From Trichosphaerium sp. ATCC 40318 (Eukaryota > Discosea > Flabellinia > Trichosidae): a DNA stretch of 64,000 nt. Both the position numbers and the translations under genes were made by a program. Shown one piece after another: positions 11,886 to 24,306 of the stretch. Where the stretch lies: NCBI GenBank assembly GCA_038496445.1, contig JALMLS010000376.1, forward strand, positions 558,001 to 622,000, given 5' to 3'. How positions within the stretch are numbered: position 1 is the first letter of the stretch; each line of letters begins with the position of its first letter. The notes below the pieces were generated by a model, which saw nothing but the letters and a program-made list of their open reading frames with translations, was not told the origin of the DNA and made no database searches.

Positions 11886-14427
11886 TTATTTTTGGAAGTC
11901 ACCATCAAATCCAATAAACCCTGACATGAGGAATACAGGGTAATAGCTCTTCTTTTCAATTTTAGCGCACCAATTCTATGTAAAACAAAGTAAGTATAAG
12001 GCAACACGTGCGTCAATTGATACTAACAAAAGAAACACAAAAAATCTACTACTAGACAACCAACGCACCCAAGCAGATGTCAAACGACCGTCAATACACG
12101 AACCAGCGTCGAAAAAGTTATCAGCACCAGAACCTACGCACGAATATCAGTAAAAAGGTTGCAAAATTGTATTATTTAGACATAATGTTATCAATAGTTT
12201 TGGACTCTTCGGAATAACTTACCATCGAAACCATGACGGAAAAAGTCACTCAAAATAAGTTTTTTGAGGTCAAGTGATGACTTGAAAGTAGTGTTGAAAT
12301 AACCAAGTATGCCTTGATCTTGTTCAAGTCTATCAATCTCTTTTATGCAAGTCAAGATAGGATTTACAATACGTGGAACCTAATTACAATATATCAGCAT
12401 AAAATCAAATCAAGTTAGTGCTAAGCACACATACCTGAGTGTACTTATCAATAAATGACAAAGCATTAGGTACAGCTCTATCTCCCATATGAATTACAGA
12501 ACTGCCAACCCAATTTCCAACATCTTTTTGGGTTTGAGCCAAAAGGTTATGCATAGCCTTCCAAACACGAGGTGCTGCCTGTACACGGTTTAGACCTTGA
12601 CCAGTATCACGCAACCTAAAAGTAAGAGTAAATAAATAGAATCTAGATTTCTTGAAACAAATGTGTGAGTACTTGTAACGGTTGGATGGTGAGAGCATAT
12701 CTTGTTCTGCAATATACCAAAGCTTATAAATATCGTTCATAATATTACGCCATAGCGTTAGAGATTGTAAAACAAACGCGTATTGACGTTCATGAGAGTG
12801 AGAAAGTCGAGCGCCTTCAGAACCTAAAAAAATAACTAATCAATACAACTACCATTTTCAATAATGCTAACTAAGACTCACCTGCGAAAATAGATAGATC
12901 ATAGCCTTCCTCAGGAACTTGAGGATCGAAATAATGTTTTAACAATACAATTAACTTATTAATACTCTCGCAATTAGCTCTATAACATAGTAATGTTAAA
13001 TGACATTATCATCATTTAACTACTGTTTTCACAACAGCGTACCTCAAAAAGCAATTATTATCGCCAATAGAATACAAGCACTGACGAACTACTTCCGCCT
13101 TAATATTCATATTTGAGTATTTTCTAGCCAATTGTTCAATCTACAAATAAAATAAATTCCATAATTAAAGACGCAGGCAAACAGAAAAACTGAAAGTTTA
13201 AATCAATCAACGACTACGTACAGCGCTTTCTTTACTCTTAATCTCTTTTTGGATAGTTCTACGACGTTTTCCGTCAGGAATAATCTCCATTGTAGCTGTA
13301 CCAATCTAAGGAAAAGCATTAACAACAAAATCAAAAAAATAAAAAAAAAATCAATGATTTAAATGCAATGCACGCATACCAATGGATCACTGAGTACTCC
13401 CAAAGCACCCGCACTATCAAGAACAGTATGTACACTGAGTACCTATAGAACAACAATAAGATTTGTGCAAAAAAAGGCACAGAGTTGGTGTCGTATGCAA
13501 TAGAGTTTTTTTTGCTTTTGTAATTAATTCTGCTGCTTAGGTAGTGCGTACATCTTTAATAAGCTCAAACTCTAGGATCTCTACGATTCTAGGATCACTT
13601 GCATCCATGAGCAAGTGCAAAAGTTTACCGTAAGATGATCGCATCTTTTCTGGGTTGAGAATTTTGTAGCGACGTGCAATCTTATTGTAGAGTGTTAGAA
13701 ATGGCGTAATGAGTACTTTTTACAGTCAATAAAACGGAAAAAAAGATTCTTCAAAGAAATACATTACTCTTCGTTTTAATTGGTTGAAAAGTACGTAAAA
13801 ATGATCTTGGTTGCGTGTTTACCTCGAATACAGCTCTAAAAAAGTCTTCATTCTCTTTAAAGTCTTTGTCTTTGATTAGTTTTTGCCCTTCGCGATAATC
13901 TGACGCAACAAGCAAGCCACTAAGGATGGCACAAATATCTTTGATCTGGTGATGAATAATCTTCATTTTGCTGTATTTTAGAACGTCGACCTTCAGATAA
14001 TAATTAGCTACAACCCTATCGTTTGTTTGCGTGCATCAAAGCGCACACAAGCAATTTTGACAACTCTGACTCTAATTTACATTTACACGCTGCCAGAAGC
14101 GTTAATAAAAGTATTTGCGCACCTTGTCAGTGTATTCAGACACCATGAGCGATGCTTCAACAAGACGCAACACTTTACGCTCCTTGTAACGCAAACGCAA
14201 AGGTATGTACCGAGACCTGAGGTTTAAGGGTTAGGTTGGTAGTTAACGCAAATAAACACAAAAACAACAAATTGTTGCTGTTTTTACCTTTCAAGTACAT
14301 TGCTGTGGTCGTTTAGATTACTGGCGGTGCTCAAATACGAGTACTGGGAAGGTAATTCAGCATCCTCCATCTGTTCGTCATCGGAGGACGAATCCTGCTC
14401 ATAACCCCAAGTTCTAGAGAAAAACAT
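11886..14427 (-). CDS. DUF2009 family protein (multi-exon)
   Basis: The start at 14427 gives an acidic N-terminus (MFFSRTWGYEQDSSSDDEQ). Exons in order encode 'ICAILSGLLVASDYREGQ', 'RRYKILNPEKMRSSYGKL', 'SDPLIGTATMEIIPDGKRRR', 'SEGARLSHSHERQYAFVLQ', 'SLTLWRNIMNDIYKLW', 'LRDTGQGLNRVQAAPRVW', 'VPNALSFIDKYTQVPRI', 'SCIDGRLTSAW' and finally 'YYPVFLMSGFIGFDGDF'. This order and wording match the conserved eukaryotic DUF2009 family of plants, slime moulds and other protists. Its biochemical function is unknown to me. The last exon is found only by splicing 'SAW' to 'NWCAKIEKK', which moves the end to 11886. Introns are short, with GTA donors. Family assignment is from remembered conserved blocks, not a search. 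Confidence 0.8.
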
Positions 14428-14662
14428 CAAGACAAGCTTTTCTCCTGTTCGATTTTGTCAAAATGGTCAGTTTTCCATTCACCGAACCGGTACTGACGTG
14501 AAGAAAAAGTACATAATTCTGTCATTGTCTGTTAGGTTGTAAACTTTTTTATAGATCATATACTGCACGAAATATAGTAAGAGACACGCAGTAAATTATT
14601 TATAAAAATAGAGCTGTGATTACACGCCATAAAAGGAACCATCACGTGCTTTAGTGATACTG

Positions 14663-16079
14663 TTATTCTTTTCGCTGAGTTGCTGCGTTTGTTGTTCCCT
14701 CAGATTGAGATAACCGCCTCTTTTGAGAACGTTTTGCACTACTACGTCTTTTTTTTACTCCAGCACGTGTAGGTGAGTTCTATGTATCCATGTTAATGTT
14801 CAATCATTATTATATCGATTGTTACCTTCGAGACATTTGGTGAGCCTGCCTTTTCTGCAGGTACATGCTCCGATTTTAATGGTTTGCGAAAGATCTCTTT
14901 GACAGAGTTTCTTCATAGTGTTAGCATTAAAATTTCGTGAGTATCGTGCCTTCGCTTCTTGACAGTTTCAGGATCACAGCAATCGCGATGATGGTGTCCG
15001 GAATGGTCATGACCATGAGACACACTTTGTTTAGGACCTTTGTTGGGTGATCTACGTACAGCGCGCTTGACAATACGCCGTGGTGAAGAAGAGGTATGAG
15101 CGTTCGATACCGATGAACCCTTTACAATTGCACTCTTGGGTCTGCGTCTTATTACTTTCCTTACAAGACGTTTTCCATTTGGGCTTTTTATACTTCCCTT
15201 AGGAACAGAACGCTTAACTACTCTCTTTACTATTCGTCGCTTGACTACTCTCTTTTTAACTGGTCCTGGCGCCTTATTTGGTGACCCTTCGCTTGTAGAG
15301 CGTTTGATAGTACGTTGTGGAGCAGACTTGTTGGGTTTCCTAGTTGGGCTGCAGTACATGTTAGTATGCAAAGATAAATTGAGAGCATACCTCGCTGAGG
15401 TACTTGACCTTCGCCTAGAGCGTTTAGGAGGTTCTCTGCTTGAAGATGACCTTCTCTGTTTTCTACAGAAATAAGAAATAGCCAAGAAAAAAAAAACGTT
15501 TTTGAGTACTTTGAAATTTCCTTCGAACTGCGCCTGTCGCGTGTAATTTTTTTACTGCCTGGTGTATTATTAGTTGTTAATACTGTACAATTTGTTTACC
15601 TCTTCGCTTTCTTCCGGTACTTTTATTTGAGTCCTCTTGTGAACCAGACACGCTTATCAATTCAACATCGGCCTTATCGGCAGTGTGTTGCTTGGTGACA
15701 CCACTTTTAGGCTTTTTCGGTTTCGCTTCCGACGCTTTTTCGCCAGTACTTGCTTTTTGTTTTTTATCACGTGATCTTGACATTTGCGGTGGTACATATT
15801 CTCTATTTCTTTCTTTCTTTAAATGATCGTTTCTGGTTACATAAAAACCGTGAACACAAAAAAAAATACAAAACAAGCTGAGAGTATATGTATAATGCGA
15901 GTGAAACGCACGTGATAGTGTTTAACAAATGTTTTCAAAATGAAATGTCGAACGCGTTTTTTTTTGTAATTGTGACAACTAAGCGTACAACTCCTTTTCT
16001 GCTTTGGCTCTTCGTTTATCTGTCGCTTTAAAAAGTGTTGGATCAGCCTATTACGAAATAAGTCACGTGGGCGTTTCAC
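14663..16079 (-). CDS. Lys/Arg-rich nuclear-type protein, function unknown
   Basis: A large exon (15.48-14.91 kb) encodes repeated basic motifs such as KKRVVKRRIVKRVVKR, RRIVKRAVRRSPNKGPK and SP/SPT phosphorylation-like sites, then a His-rich stretch (HGHDHSGHHH). An upstream exon (about 15.83-15.60 kb) encodes 'MSRSRDKKQKASTGEKASE' and 'STGRKRRG'. Possible downstream exons carry 'IGACTCRKGRLTKC' and a tail 'SPTRAGVKKRRSSAKRSQK', ending at 14663. Composition suggests a nuclear, nucleic-acid-binding or chromatin protein; no domain was recognised. The reading frame could instead stop at 14913. The first exon (ATG at 16079, MKRPRDLFRNRLIQ) is uncertain; the ATG at 15783 is an alternative start. 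The His run could bind metal, but nothing supports a specific role. Confidence 0.55.
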
Positions 16080-16114
16080 GTATAAAAAGGGTTAAAAACG
16101 TGCGTCTGGGAAGT

Positions 16115-16348
16115 CTATGTGATAACTTGGTACATCTGTCTGAATAATTGGTGACCTGTATAAAAAATAGTTAATACTACCCACATGCTCTTATACATCG
16201 CACACCCAGTGTGGGGTAGCTTCTTGTTTGGTTCGCGCCTCAAATTTTCAGGTTCGGTTACTACACAGCAGCAAAAACAGCATAATGCCTTCTTCTTCAT
16301 GGTTAGTGGTCTGTATGGGCTATCAACATTTTCGGACTTAAAGCTCAT
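16115..16348 (-). CDS. possible small Cys-rich protein
   Basis: A 77-codon frame begins MSFKSENVDSPYRPLTMKKK and then has a Cys cluster (CCFCCC) that would suit palmitoylation. A GT..AG interval of about 25 nt near 16.17 kb could change the C-terminus. No family was recognised, and the frame could be chance. Confidence 0.25.
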   Translation of the reverse strand: MSFKSENVDSPYRPLTMKKKALCCFCCCVVTEPENLRREPNKKLPHTGCAMYKSMWVVLTIFYTGHQLFRQMYQVIT

Positions 16349-17645
16349 GATAAAAAAAAAGAAAAAATGGTGTCAAGTTTCACTATACTCTTATGGTTTA
16401 GCCTCCTTAATTGTTCGCCGGCCACGAAAAAGATCAACGTTATCGAATTTTTCTCCACTCTTTTGGTATCCTATACGGTCGGTTTGACACGCCAATCAAG
16501 CCGTTTGGTTATGTGTAATGTTCTATTGACAAGTCAGGATAAAATCTGTTTTTAGCTGAAAGGTAAAAAACTTTTCATGCGGGAAAACGGTGGCTAAGCG
16601 CTCCTAAATATAAGTGTAACGGTCACATTATACTGTTGCAATGTACTGGCTAAACATTGGTATTTATTTATAACAAGCTTAGGAATTCAAGACCGCTGCA
16701 TGCTCAAACCATACTAGCACTTACACTTGCTATACATGCAATGCTATCAGCTTGTTTGAAGCAGACCATTTAACATTTTGTATTGCTTTTATTTCGAGCA
16801 ATGTTATTCTGGTAGGGACTCAAATAAGTAGTTGGTATCTTGTAGTAAGCTGTTTGCTTGCTCAATATACTTCTACTACATTTTACTACACGTGATTTTA
16901 ATAGTTGATGAACAGCGCCTGCGATACATGCACTGCTGATATCTTTGCGTTTCGTGGTACCTTTTTTCAAATCTCTGGCCGGAGGATTAATTACCAGCAA
17001 GCATTCCTTTTTTGTAATTAACTCGGTTTAATGGCTTGTGTACTCTTTTAAAGTATCTCGCTCTCTTCTTACACTTGCCGGAGTTGGTATCTTCCAAGCA
17101 AGTCAACAGATTTGCTGGGAGCTAGTTAATATCTAGACCACGTAGTATTTCCCACTGCGCAGTATGTCCCGTAACACCCGATACTATCGGCGGTTGTACG
17201 AAATACTGCACCCGATACTTTTTGCCACGTACTTTCACGTGTACACAAAGCGGTACTTGTTAAGGCTTACTTAACCACTCGAAGTTAAGGGCGTAGGACA
17301 GTTCGATCTATCATTCAAGGCAAATAGAAAAAGCTATTAGTCTCTATGATCTATTTAGCACGGCCATACTATTTGGCCGAGCGTACACCGCAACAATCAG
17401 TTTAAAGGCGGAAGTTTTGTTTATCCGTGCGGTTGTCACACAAAAACCCGCTATCCTTTCTAATCAGTAATATAACGAGTTTATTTTTACACCGTCGAGC
17501 GGTTAGTTGATAATCGTTGATCTTTGTACACAACAACTAGCGACAAAAAAAAAGAAAGAAAGGGCTAATTGCTTTTTACTGATTTTGGACGTGCATCTAG
17601 GACGGTTTACGTAATTTCCCAATAAATCTTTTTTCCAAAACTGCT
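16349..17645. other. gene-poor stretch
   Basis: Only short frames occur. The longest minus-strand one (16770-17000, 76 codons) contains 'SSACIAGAVHQLLKSRVV', but I recognise no family and see no supporting splice pattern. CACGTG sites occur near 16.89 and 17.24 kb. No RNA gene or mobile element was seen. Confidence 0.4.
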
Positions 17646-19136
17646 TTATGATTTCATTCTTTGTACAAGCGCCAACCATTTACCTAAATGGCAAGTGAGC
17701 GTAAGAAGACATAAAGACCCCTATTTGTTTTTGCAAAAAACCATAAGAAGAGTCGTTGTTGTTTACCTAGTGTGTATGCTTTTGTTCCACCAAACTTTGT
17801 GTGAAGCTGGTCTATATCTACATGTTCAAGAAGCCCATCGAGTGTTGTAAATTGAACCTGTTTTAAAAAAATCTGTATTGAGTTTGTGTCCAGTATAACG
17901 CGATAAAGGTGTACCCTAGACATGAGCTTGTTCTTGAAAAAAAGCTTCCCTACTTGTAACGCTGGTTTCATTAGCGTGGGAGCATTGATTACTAAAATCT
18001 GCTTTATGCGAACCGGAAAAGTGCTCTAGTCGTTGTCAACGCAATAGTCTACGCGTAGAAGTACCTGTGCCAGTAACGCTATTCGGCTAAAACCCATGTT
18101 TACTTGTCGAAGACTAAAACCCTGCAAATCTACTATAACAGCAACTCCGTTGCGCATCGCTTCAATACTAGTAACATGACGTCAGAGTTTGTCCGTAATA
18201 AAACGTGTACTGCCACGTAACAGATTTCCTGTTTTTGAACATACAAATTGAGCAAAAAAACATGAGAAAAAACGCCTAAAGAATACCTTTTGTACCCAAA
18301 ACATTACAAATTGGGAAGACTTTTTAATTCTCCGTAAGATAACGTACGTTTCTGTAAATACACCAGTAGTCATATGCCACACAAGCCAGTCTACCAATTG
18401 AGCATTTGTATACTTCCGCATATTCAGTTTGGCTGGTTTTACATAGTTTAAAGCTAATCCGTTCTTTGTTCTTGTACCAGGTACCATCCAAAAGCACCTG
18501 TCATGCGTTTTGTTAATTTTATTCTTACGAGATATTAAATAGGGTTTTTACAACCTGCAGGCTTTAAAGGTAAAATCGCAAACTGCGTAGAAAAACTTTG
18601 CGACGTTAGTAAAATCAATTGGAGGCAATAAAGCGCAACACAGTTTCTCGTGAACAAAAAAAGACTAGCGGCCCATTTGCGGGTAATGCTAACCGTACCC
18701 AGTACAATAAATACCAAGACAAGATTGTATAGATGGTATAGCGGCCAGTTTTTGCGAGTTGAAGAATTTAGTGTATTTGTTCACCATCTGCACTGTTCTA
18801 GCGACATCAAATTTCCGACTCATTAAGCATGCCATTAGATACGCATCACCGAACCCTGTACATAACAATCAGACGGATAAGGAGAATGACAGAATAAAAA
18901 TAACAAGGAGTGAACGAAAGAAACGGCACTATCGGGCGAGATAAGTTAACCCGAAAGAACACGCTACAGTATTTTTTTGACTATGTTTTTTAGATATTCT
19001 GCGCTTGTTATTTTTTCAGTAAAAAAGCGTGTTTACCTTTTGTCTCTTCGTTTTGCTTTAAAACCTCTAATACTTCTTTCTCTTCGCTAGTGATATCTCC
19101 TATACTTAAAGAAGCTGTTGGTTTTAAAGTAAGCAT
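17646..19136 (-). CDS. CRAL-TRIO (Sec14-like) lipid-transfer domain protein
   Basis: The first exon (19136-19030) encodes MLTLKPTASLSIGDITSEEK with an acidic helix. The next exon has the CRAL-TRIO N-terminal helix pattern 'FGDAYLMACLMSRKFDVAR', matching '..FLLRFLRARKFDVEKA'. Then come 'PAKLNMRKYTNAQLVDWLVW' at about 18.42 kb, 'GVAVIVDLQGFSLRQVNMGF' near 18.1 kb (the usual 'DLKGWSLRQ' strand), and 'LLEHVDIDQLHTKFGGT' near 17.8 kb (usual 'LLEYIDPEQLPKEFGG'). The final exon gives 'GKWLALVQRMKS' before the stop at 17646. CRAL-TRIO proteins move phosphoinositides or other hydrophobic ligands between membranes. Six or more short introns are needed. The domain call is good; exon edges are approximate. 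Confidence 0.75.
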
Positions 19137-19445
19137 TTTAGGTATATTTTGTTTGGAGGTGTTGTTTATGTTGTTTTTGTGTTTTCACAAATAACTGCGA
19201 GGAGAAGCTGAGCTTTTTGTGGTTTCCCTTTTATTGCGGGTACAGTAAGCTTTTAGAACTTCGCCAATCAGTTCAAGAAAAGACAGCGTTCACGCGCTTG
19301 TTGCGGCCAAGTGGAAGGAAGTACTATGTGTACTTTTACGTCGCGATATGTTCACGAAAAATTAGGAGATTTCACGTGAATTGACAAAAAAGACTCCATT
19401 AGCTACAGTTCAAACAGCGATTGCCACTCCTCTTCAACACCAATA

Positions 19446-22400
19446 ATGGCCATAATTAAGCCAGTTTTGAAGTTCGTAAAGCGTACTTACTCTGACCCTG
19501 TTGTATGGCTCTTTTCCTTTTGGGTACGGTGAACCTTTTCAAATCTGGACCGAAACCCAAACGTTTTTACTAACATGTCACACGTTGTAGTTTGTTTTCT
19601 TCTTCTTCAACGGAGTTGATATGGTATCACCTAATGCAAGACACTTTGGTGGTAACAGACTAAATGACACACTTTTTAACGGAGAAGATTGGGTTGATGT
19701 ACGTCATCACTTACGAACTCAATTTTATGCATTCAGAAAGTGTTAACAATCTCATAATCTTTAGATACCTTTTTATAGAGGATTCAGAGATAATGCTTAT
19801 AAATACGTGGAACAATGGAACTCAACAAGATTTACGGAAGAAAAAGCTTACGATGCTGCACGCGGTATTATGTACTTCATTGGCGTACATAATATGATAC
19901 TTGGTATCATCGCATTCTTTGGCATTCTTCCCATTTTCCCTAAGTATGTAAACCAACTGCGAAAGTATATGACCTATGTATTTTTTCTTTGGTTCACTTG
20001 GCTCTGTTGTATGGACGTTGTATTTAATGAGCGTATGGCGCTATGGAAACATACAAGTACGTGGAACACAAAAAAAGCTGAATCACGTTATGCGAACGTT
20101 GTGTTTCTTGTCTTTTTTCGGCTAATTTGCCGTTTAGTGTTGTTCGCTATGCCGTTGCTGTTTGTTGCTCTACATATGCCTTATCGTAGAATGATGTTAA
20201 AGAAAACAAGGACATTCTTTATACCATTCTTCTGGTTCGTATACTGGGGTATGAACTCAATAGATGTAATACCAAACGTACGTTCACGTTTTTTTTGAAA
20301 TCTGTTTTGAGATGGGTTTTTTTTATTGGACAATTTATGATGACAAATCACGTGATTAAAAAAAAATCTTTGGTTCAACATACTATTTTTATCGTTTTTT
20401 CAAGAAGTCTAACACGGTTTTATTTTTTAGTTGACAGTAAAAGAAAGAGAAGACTCATTTGGAGTGTACTTCGCTAGTATTGGCTTGCGTGCTTGGGGTA
20501 ACCCAATTTTGATAATCGCCAAGATTGTTGAAGCACTATTTGCTTTATTGTTTCTATTGGCTATCTTTACACCTCACAAGAAGGTAAACTTGTTTTTTTT
20601 TTTGTTTTATTTTTTTCTTCTTTTGTTGACGAATACGTTTGTATCTATTCGAGCGTATAATGTAAAAAATTGTTTATGCTGATACGAAATAACTTCATCA
20701 GAAAAGCTCACGTGCATCATATAATGCTATGTTCAGCGCTTTGTGAATTTTTTTGTATTGAAGAAACCATGGTTTTTAAATTTTTACAGTTGTGCTTACG
20801 TTTCGGATAGGATCGTTATGCTGAAGGTTTTCTACAAAAAATATGGTTCATGGATAAGGTTAGAGCAGGTATTGTTGGTACAGCGATATTGTTTGTTACG
20901 TTCATTATGGGTGCGTTTTGTTTCTCCGTTTTTTTATTTTTTGATTTTTTTTTAACTCGTTCGTCTAGGTGATATCTTCTTTGGTGACCAATATGAAGTT
21001 TGGGAACATGCTTCGTACCTCATCTTCACTTTTGTGCACTTGCTCACTTTCGAGGACCGACTGGAAGATTGTTGTCCATGCTCTTACGGCCTTGAGTCTT
21101 CAGACGAAGAAGACGACCAAAAAGTAGCTATGAAAAAAAAGAAAACAAAGAAGAATTCCAAAAAGTCTGGAGGTGTACCTCTTGCTTCTTCTGTACGTTA
21201 CATCCATTGTGTACTACTACAATATCCGTTTATTTACACAATTCTTCACAATAGCCAATCACAATTACAAACGGCGATGTACCTGATGTTTTGATTATCA
21301 ACGGTTATAGTTCCCTTCATCCAGATGGACTTCGCAGTAAAACAAAAAAGACCCTGTCTCAACAAGTCGTTACACAGCTTGAGGATGAGCTCGAAAACTT
21401 CAACACACTATGTGTAGCTACTATTCACATTGAGGTAAGAAAGCAGGAAAAACTACAAAGAAGTTTTCCCAAAAAAGAAAGAAAAAACACAAACACAACT
21501 ATCAAACTAGTTTCTTAGTTATCACAAATATTTTCGCCTAATCGATTTATTTTTAGGAACTTGATATGAGTCCAGCTACAATTCAACACTGTCAAGAGCT
21601 GATAACTCAAACCCAAGCTTTTGTATTTGTGTACCCTGTGCACTGGTACAATATGCCTGGTAAGATGAAGTATTTCATAGACTCAGCATTTGTTAGCGGC
21701 GTAGCCTACAAATTTTACACAGAAAGGTAAATGATTTGGGATTGTTTTTGTTTTGTGTTTTTACAACGTTACATTTTTTTCTTCTTTTTTTAGTATTCTC
21801 TTAACGTTTTTGCTTACGTTGCTCTTTAGAAACTGGAGATACAACCCACTTATTTATTTCACAACATGGTTCGGTTCATACTTCTTCTGGATGACACCTT
21901 GCTTCCGTTCCATCGCACAACGTACAGGTGTTAAACGCTTGTTGGATGGCAAAGTAGCGTACATCTTCAGAAGCTATGGAGGACCTTCAATGGGTAGTAG
22001 AATTTTCCCAGGTGTAGAAAACACACTTGATAGAGCTGTATTGAAGTTCAGTGGTGTCAGCGTTAAAGGAGTTTACGAAGGTACGCTTCAAAATCAACAC
22101 AACAAAAAACACGTGCTTTTTTTTCGTAACGAAACCTTTTCTCCATTTCTCCGTGTGATCACAAAAAAAAACTGATTGTTCGAAATAGTACACAACGTTG
22201 ACCGTAAGAACTACGCATACAAGAATGCTCAAGATAACTTTATCAAATTCGCCAAGACAAAGATAAATAAGATAGCTACGACTATGACAATATTCAAGAC
22301 AGAAAACAGAAAAAGAAGTAGCCCACCACTACAGTCAGTTGCAGTTTCATCAGACACAAAAGCAGTTGGCCAAATGAATACTGTTAAGCCTAGTGGCGAC

Positions 22401-22658
22401 AGTGCTGAAGAAATGAGTCCAATGAATACAAGCACATCTGGTTCCGATACACCTGATTCGGACGCACTTCCAGTAACTCCATCTGTATTAGCTACAACAC
22501 CTACACCTCTTCAGCAACAACCTGACGATGAGAGTGATAGCGATGACAGCGACTTCGAGCAACCTACATTGAAGAGATCTAAAAAGAAGAAAAGAAAAAA
22601 GGGTCAAAGGAGAAGCTTAATCATTGGAAGTGAAGAAGAGGAAGACAATGAGGAGTGA
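19446..22658 (+). CDS. polytopic membrane protein fused to flavodoxin-like NAD(P)H:quinone reductase domain
   Basis: The N-terminal half has about seven or eight hydrophobic segments ('FVFFFFNGVDMV', 'GVHNMILGIIAFFGILPIF', 'MTYVFFLWFTWLCCMDVVF', 'LICRLVLFAMPLLFVALHM', 'TFFIPFFWFVYWGM', 'IVEALFALLFLLAIF', 'GIVGTAILFVTFIMG'). A charged linker with a run of lysines follows at about 21.1 kb. The second half reads as a Flavodoxin_2 fold: 'DVLIINGYSSLHPDGLRSKT' (FMN phosphate-loop strand), 'AFVFVYPVHWYNMPGKMKYF' (usual 'P.yW..mPa.lK.w.D'), 'VSGVAYKFY' and 'LLDGKVAYIFRSYGG'. The tail from 22.28 kb is Ser/Thr-rich, then acidic and Lys-rich, ending SEEEEDNEE. Exons join in frame through GT..AG introns at about 20.28-20.43, 21.19-21.27, 21.43-21.56 and 21.73-21.83 kb. 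The proposed role is membrane-tethered flavin redox enzyme. The membrane family was not recognised. Confidence 0.72.
20349..20354. promoter_or_regulatory. CACGTG palindrome inside an intron
   Basis: ATCACGTGAT sits in the middle of the 20.28-20.43 kb intron of the membrane-flavodoxin gene. It is a clear example of the intronic class discussed in the findings. Function is unknown. Confidence 0.35.
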
Positions 22659-23106
22659 ACTCTTTGACTTTCGAAAAAAAAAAAGTATGTGTAAATAAAA
22701 AACCAAAGTGCAGTTTAGTTAAGGTAGCACTGTTAGAAGAAACTTTGTCTTTGTTTATTTTCGGATTGCATTCGGCACTTTGTTTACTGCTCATTGTTGT
22801 CACATAAAAGTATCTACCTTGGGAGTGTATTACAATCTACAATTAAATTCTGTGTATTTCCACTAACGTCATGGACAGACCTTCCGTTCCTGTGCAGACC
22901 TGTATCTTAGGTGATTAAACATTTGAGGATCGCCCATGTCCAATCTTTGTAGTATACTTGGCACTTGCGACGGTCGGACTGTCATCTTTTGGTGGCACTT
23001 TTACAAAAATTCCGATATTCGAGGTTCTGTTGGCACAAAGGATAACAGCACGTGCAAGCTTATTTAAAAATGTTTATTTTCTAGAGTGACTTACATTCTA
23101 CAAGTT
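22659..23106. other. intergenic, convergent 3' ends
   Basis: This lies between two convergent genes. Short A/T runs follow the stop at 22658. One CACGTG occurs near 23.05 kb. No gene was seen. Confidence 0.45.
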
Positions 23107-23767
23107 TTATAGTTCAATTTTAATGCCAGATGTAGCGATCAACGATTGTGCGTATGTTGCTGTTTCAGCTGGGAGCCATGGTAATACAGCACGAACGCCC
23201 AAACCAGCGAAACATGTATAAAACAATACCTACAAACAAAAACTGTTATGCTTCGTTTAACAAGACCTGTACGTACGCGCATGGCAAAAATTGACACTTT
23301 GAAGCCTGGAATACGCTTCTCAGGGTCTTGGATGTACCCTTGAGCGTACCAGTGGCGACCTTTTGTAAATCAACGTTAGCGGGAGCGCAGTAGCGTAATC
23401 TGTAACGAACCTAGCACGTAGAGTGCGCCTGCAGCGGTGGCGAGGTAAGGGTGTACGAATACAGCGTTGAGCCATAGCGCTGGTAGGAATAGTGCTAGCC
23501 ACTCCAATGTATTCTACAAGAATAATTGACACGCGCCTGTTATGACAAAAGTAGTACCTGCTGTACTCTAAACGCGCGATCGAACTCCTCGTGACCAGTT
23601 ACCTTTGGTGGTTTAATGTTATGCTTTTCTAAAGCGTAAAATGAGCTTTAATACGCCTATAATACTGTTTTACGTCTCATTTTTCCAACAAGGCCCATTG
23701 TGCCAACATATTGAAAGAGTGACGTTGCTGTTACGAGAGCTGGGTATACAAAGCTTTGTACGTTCAT
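23107..23767 (-). CDS. MAPEG family protein, microsomal glutathione S-transferase 3-like
   Basis: MGST3-type MAPEG proteins are four-helix ER membrane enzymes that use glutathione on lipid peroxides or leukotriene precursors. The start at 23767 gives 'MNVQSFVYPALVTATSLFQY'. Next comes 'HNIKPPKVTGHEEFDRAFRV', then 'NTLEWLALFLPALWLNAVFV' followed by 'HPYLATAAGALYVLGR', matching the family 'QNTLE..P.FL....G..HP..A...G..Y..GR'. Then 'WYAQGYIQDPEKRIPGF' matches 'YA.GY..G.P.KR..G', and the hydrophobic last helix ends IKIEL at 23107. Exons are joined by short introns (for example near 23.54 and 23.38 kb). Length of about 140-150 residues is normal. The exact join after the first exon is uncertain. 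Confidence 0.8.
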
Positions 23768-24306
23768 GTTTTTATCGTTTGAGTATTATAGAATGCCCAC
23801 AAAGGGTTAAGTTAAACGGGCAATCGTTTACCCTACGCGGGCATACTAATTGTACAAGTTTACTTTAGCAGCGCGTGATATTCGTATTCATTATCGCCAT
23901 AGCAATACGTGTATTAGCTTGCATCGTGTGACGAGCAGTATAGCCGTGTGCATGACTAGCAAAATAGACAAGTATGGAATAACTGGGAAAAATCTCTGGT
24001 CCGTGTAAAGCACTCTTGCGCGTACCTATAGCGCATCATGTAGCGTCACAGCATAACGTTGCATCCAGCCGTGAGCTCACAGAGTTATGCCAAAATATCT
24101 AACCGGATTTCTTACTTTTTCTTTTAATGGCACTACAATCTTTTCTGGAGAACGGTCTTTGAGTCCTCAAGCTCCATTGAAACCTAAGAGTTTCTACTAG
24201 AGAGGTGTAGGCCGGTCTGGTTGTTTCGGTCCATGCACCGGATAGTTTTGTGCCTTAACGCCAGGTAATTTTCACAGATTTTAGTGAATTCGTTTTAACT
24301 GTAGTG
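23768..24306. other. intergenic between divergent genes
   Basis: This is probably a shared promoter region for the MGST3-like gene (-) and the MFS transporter (+). No reading frame or RNA gene was recognised in it. Confidence 0.4.
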
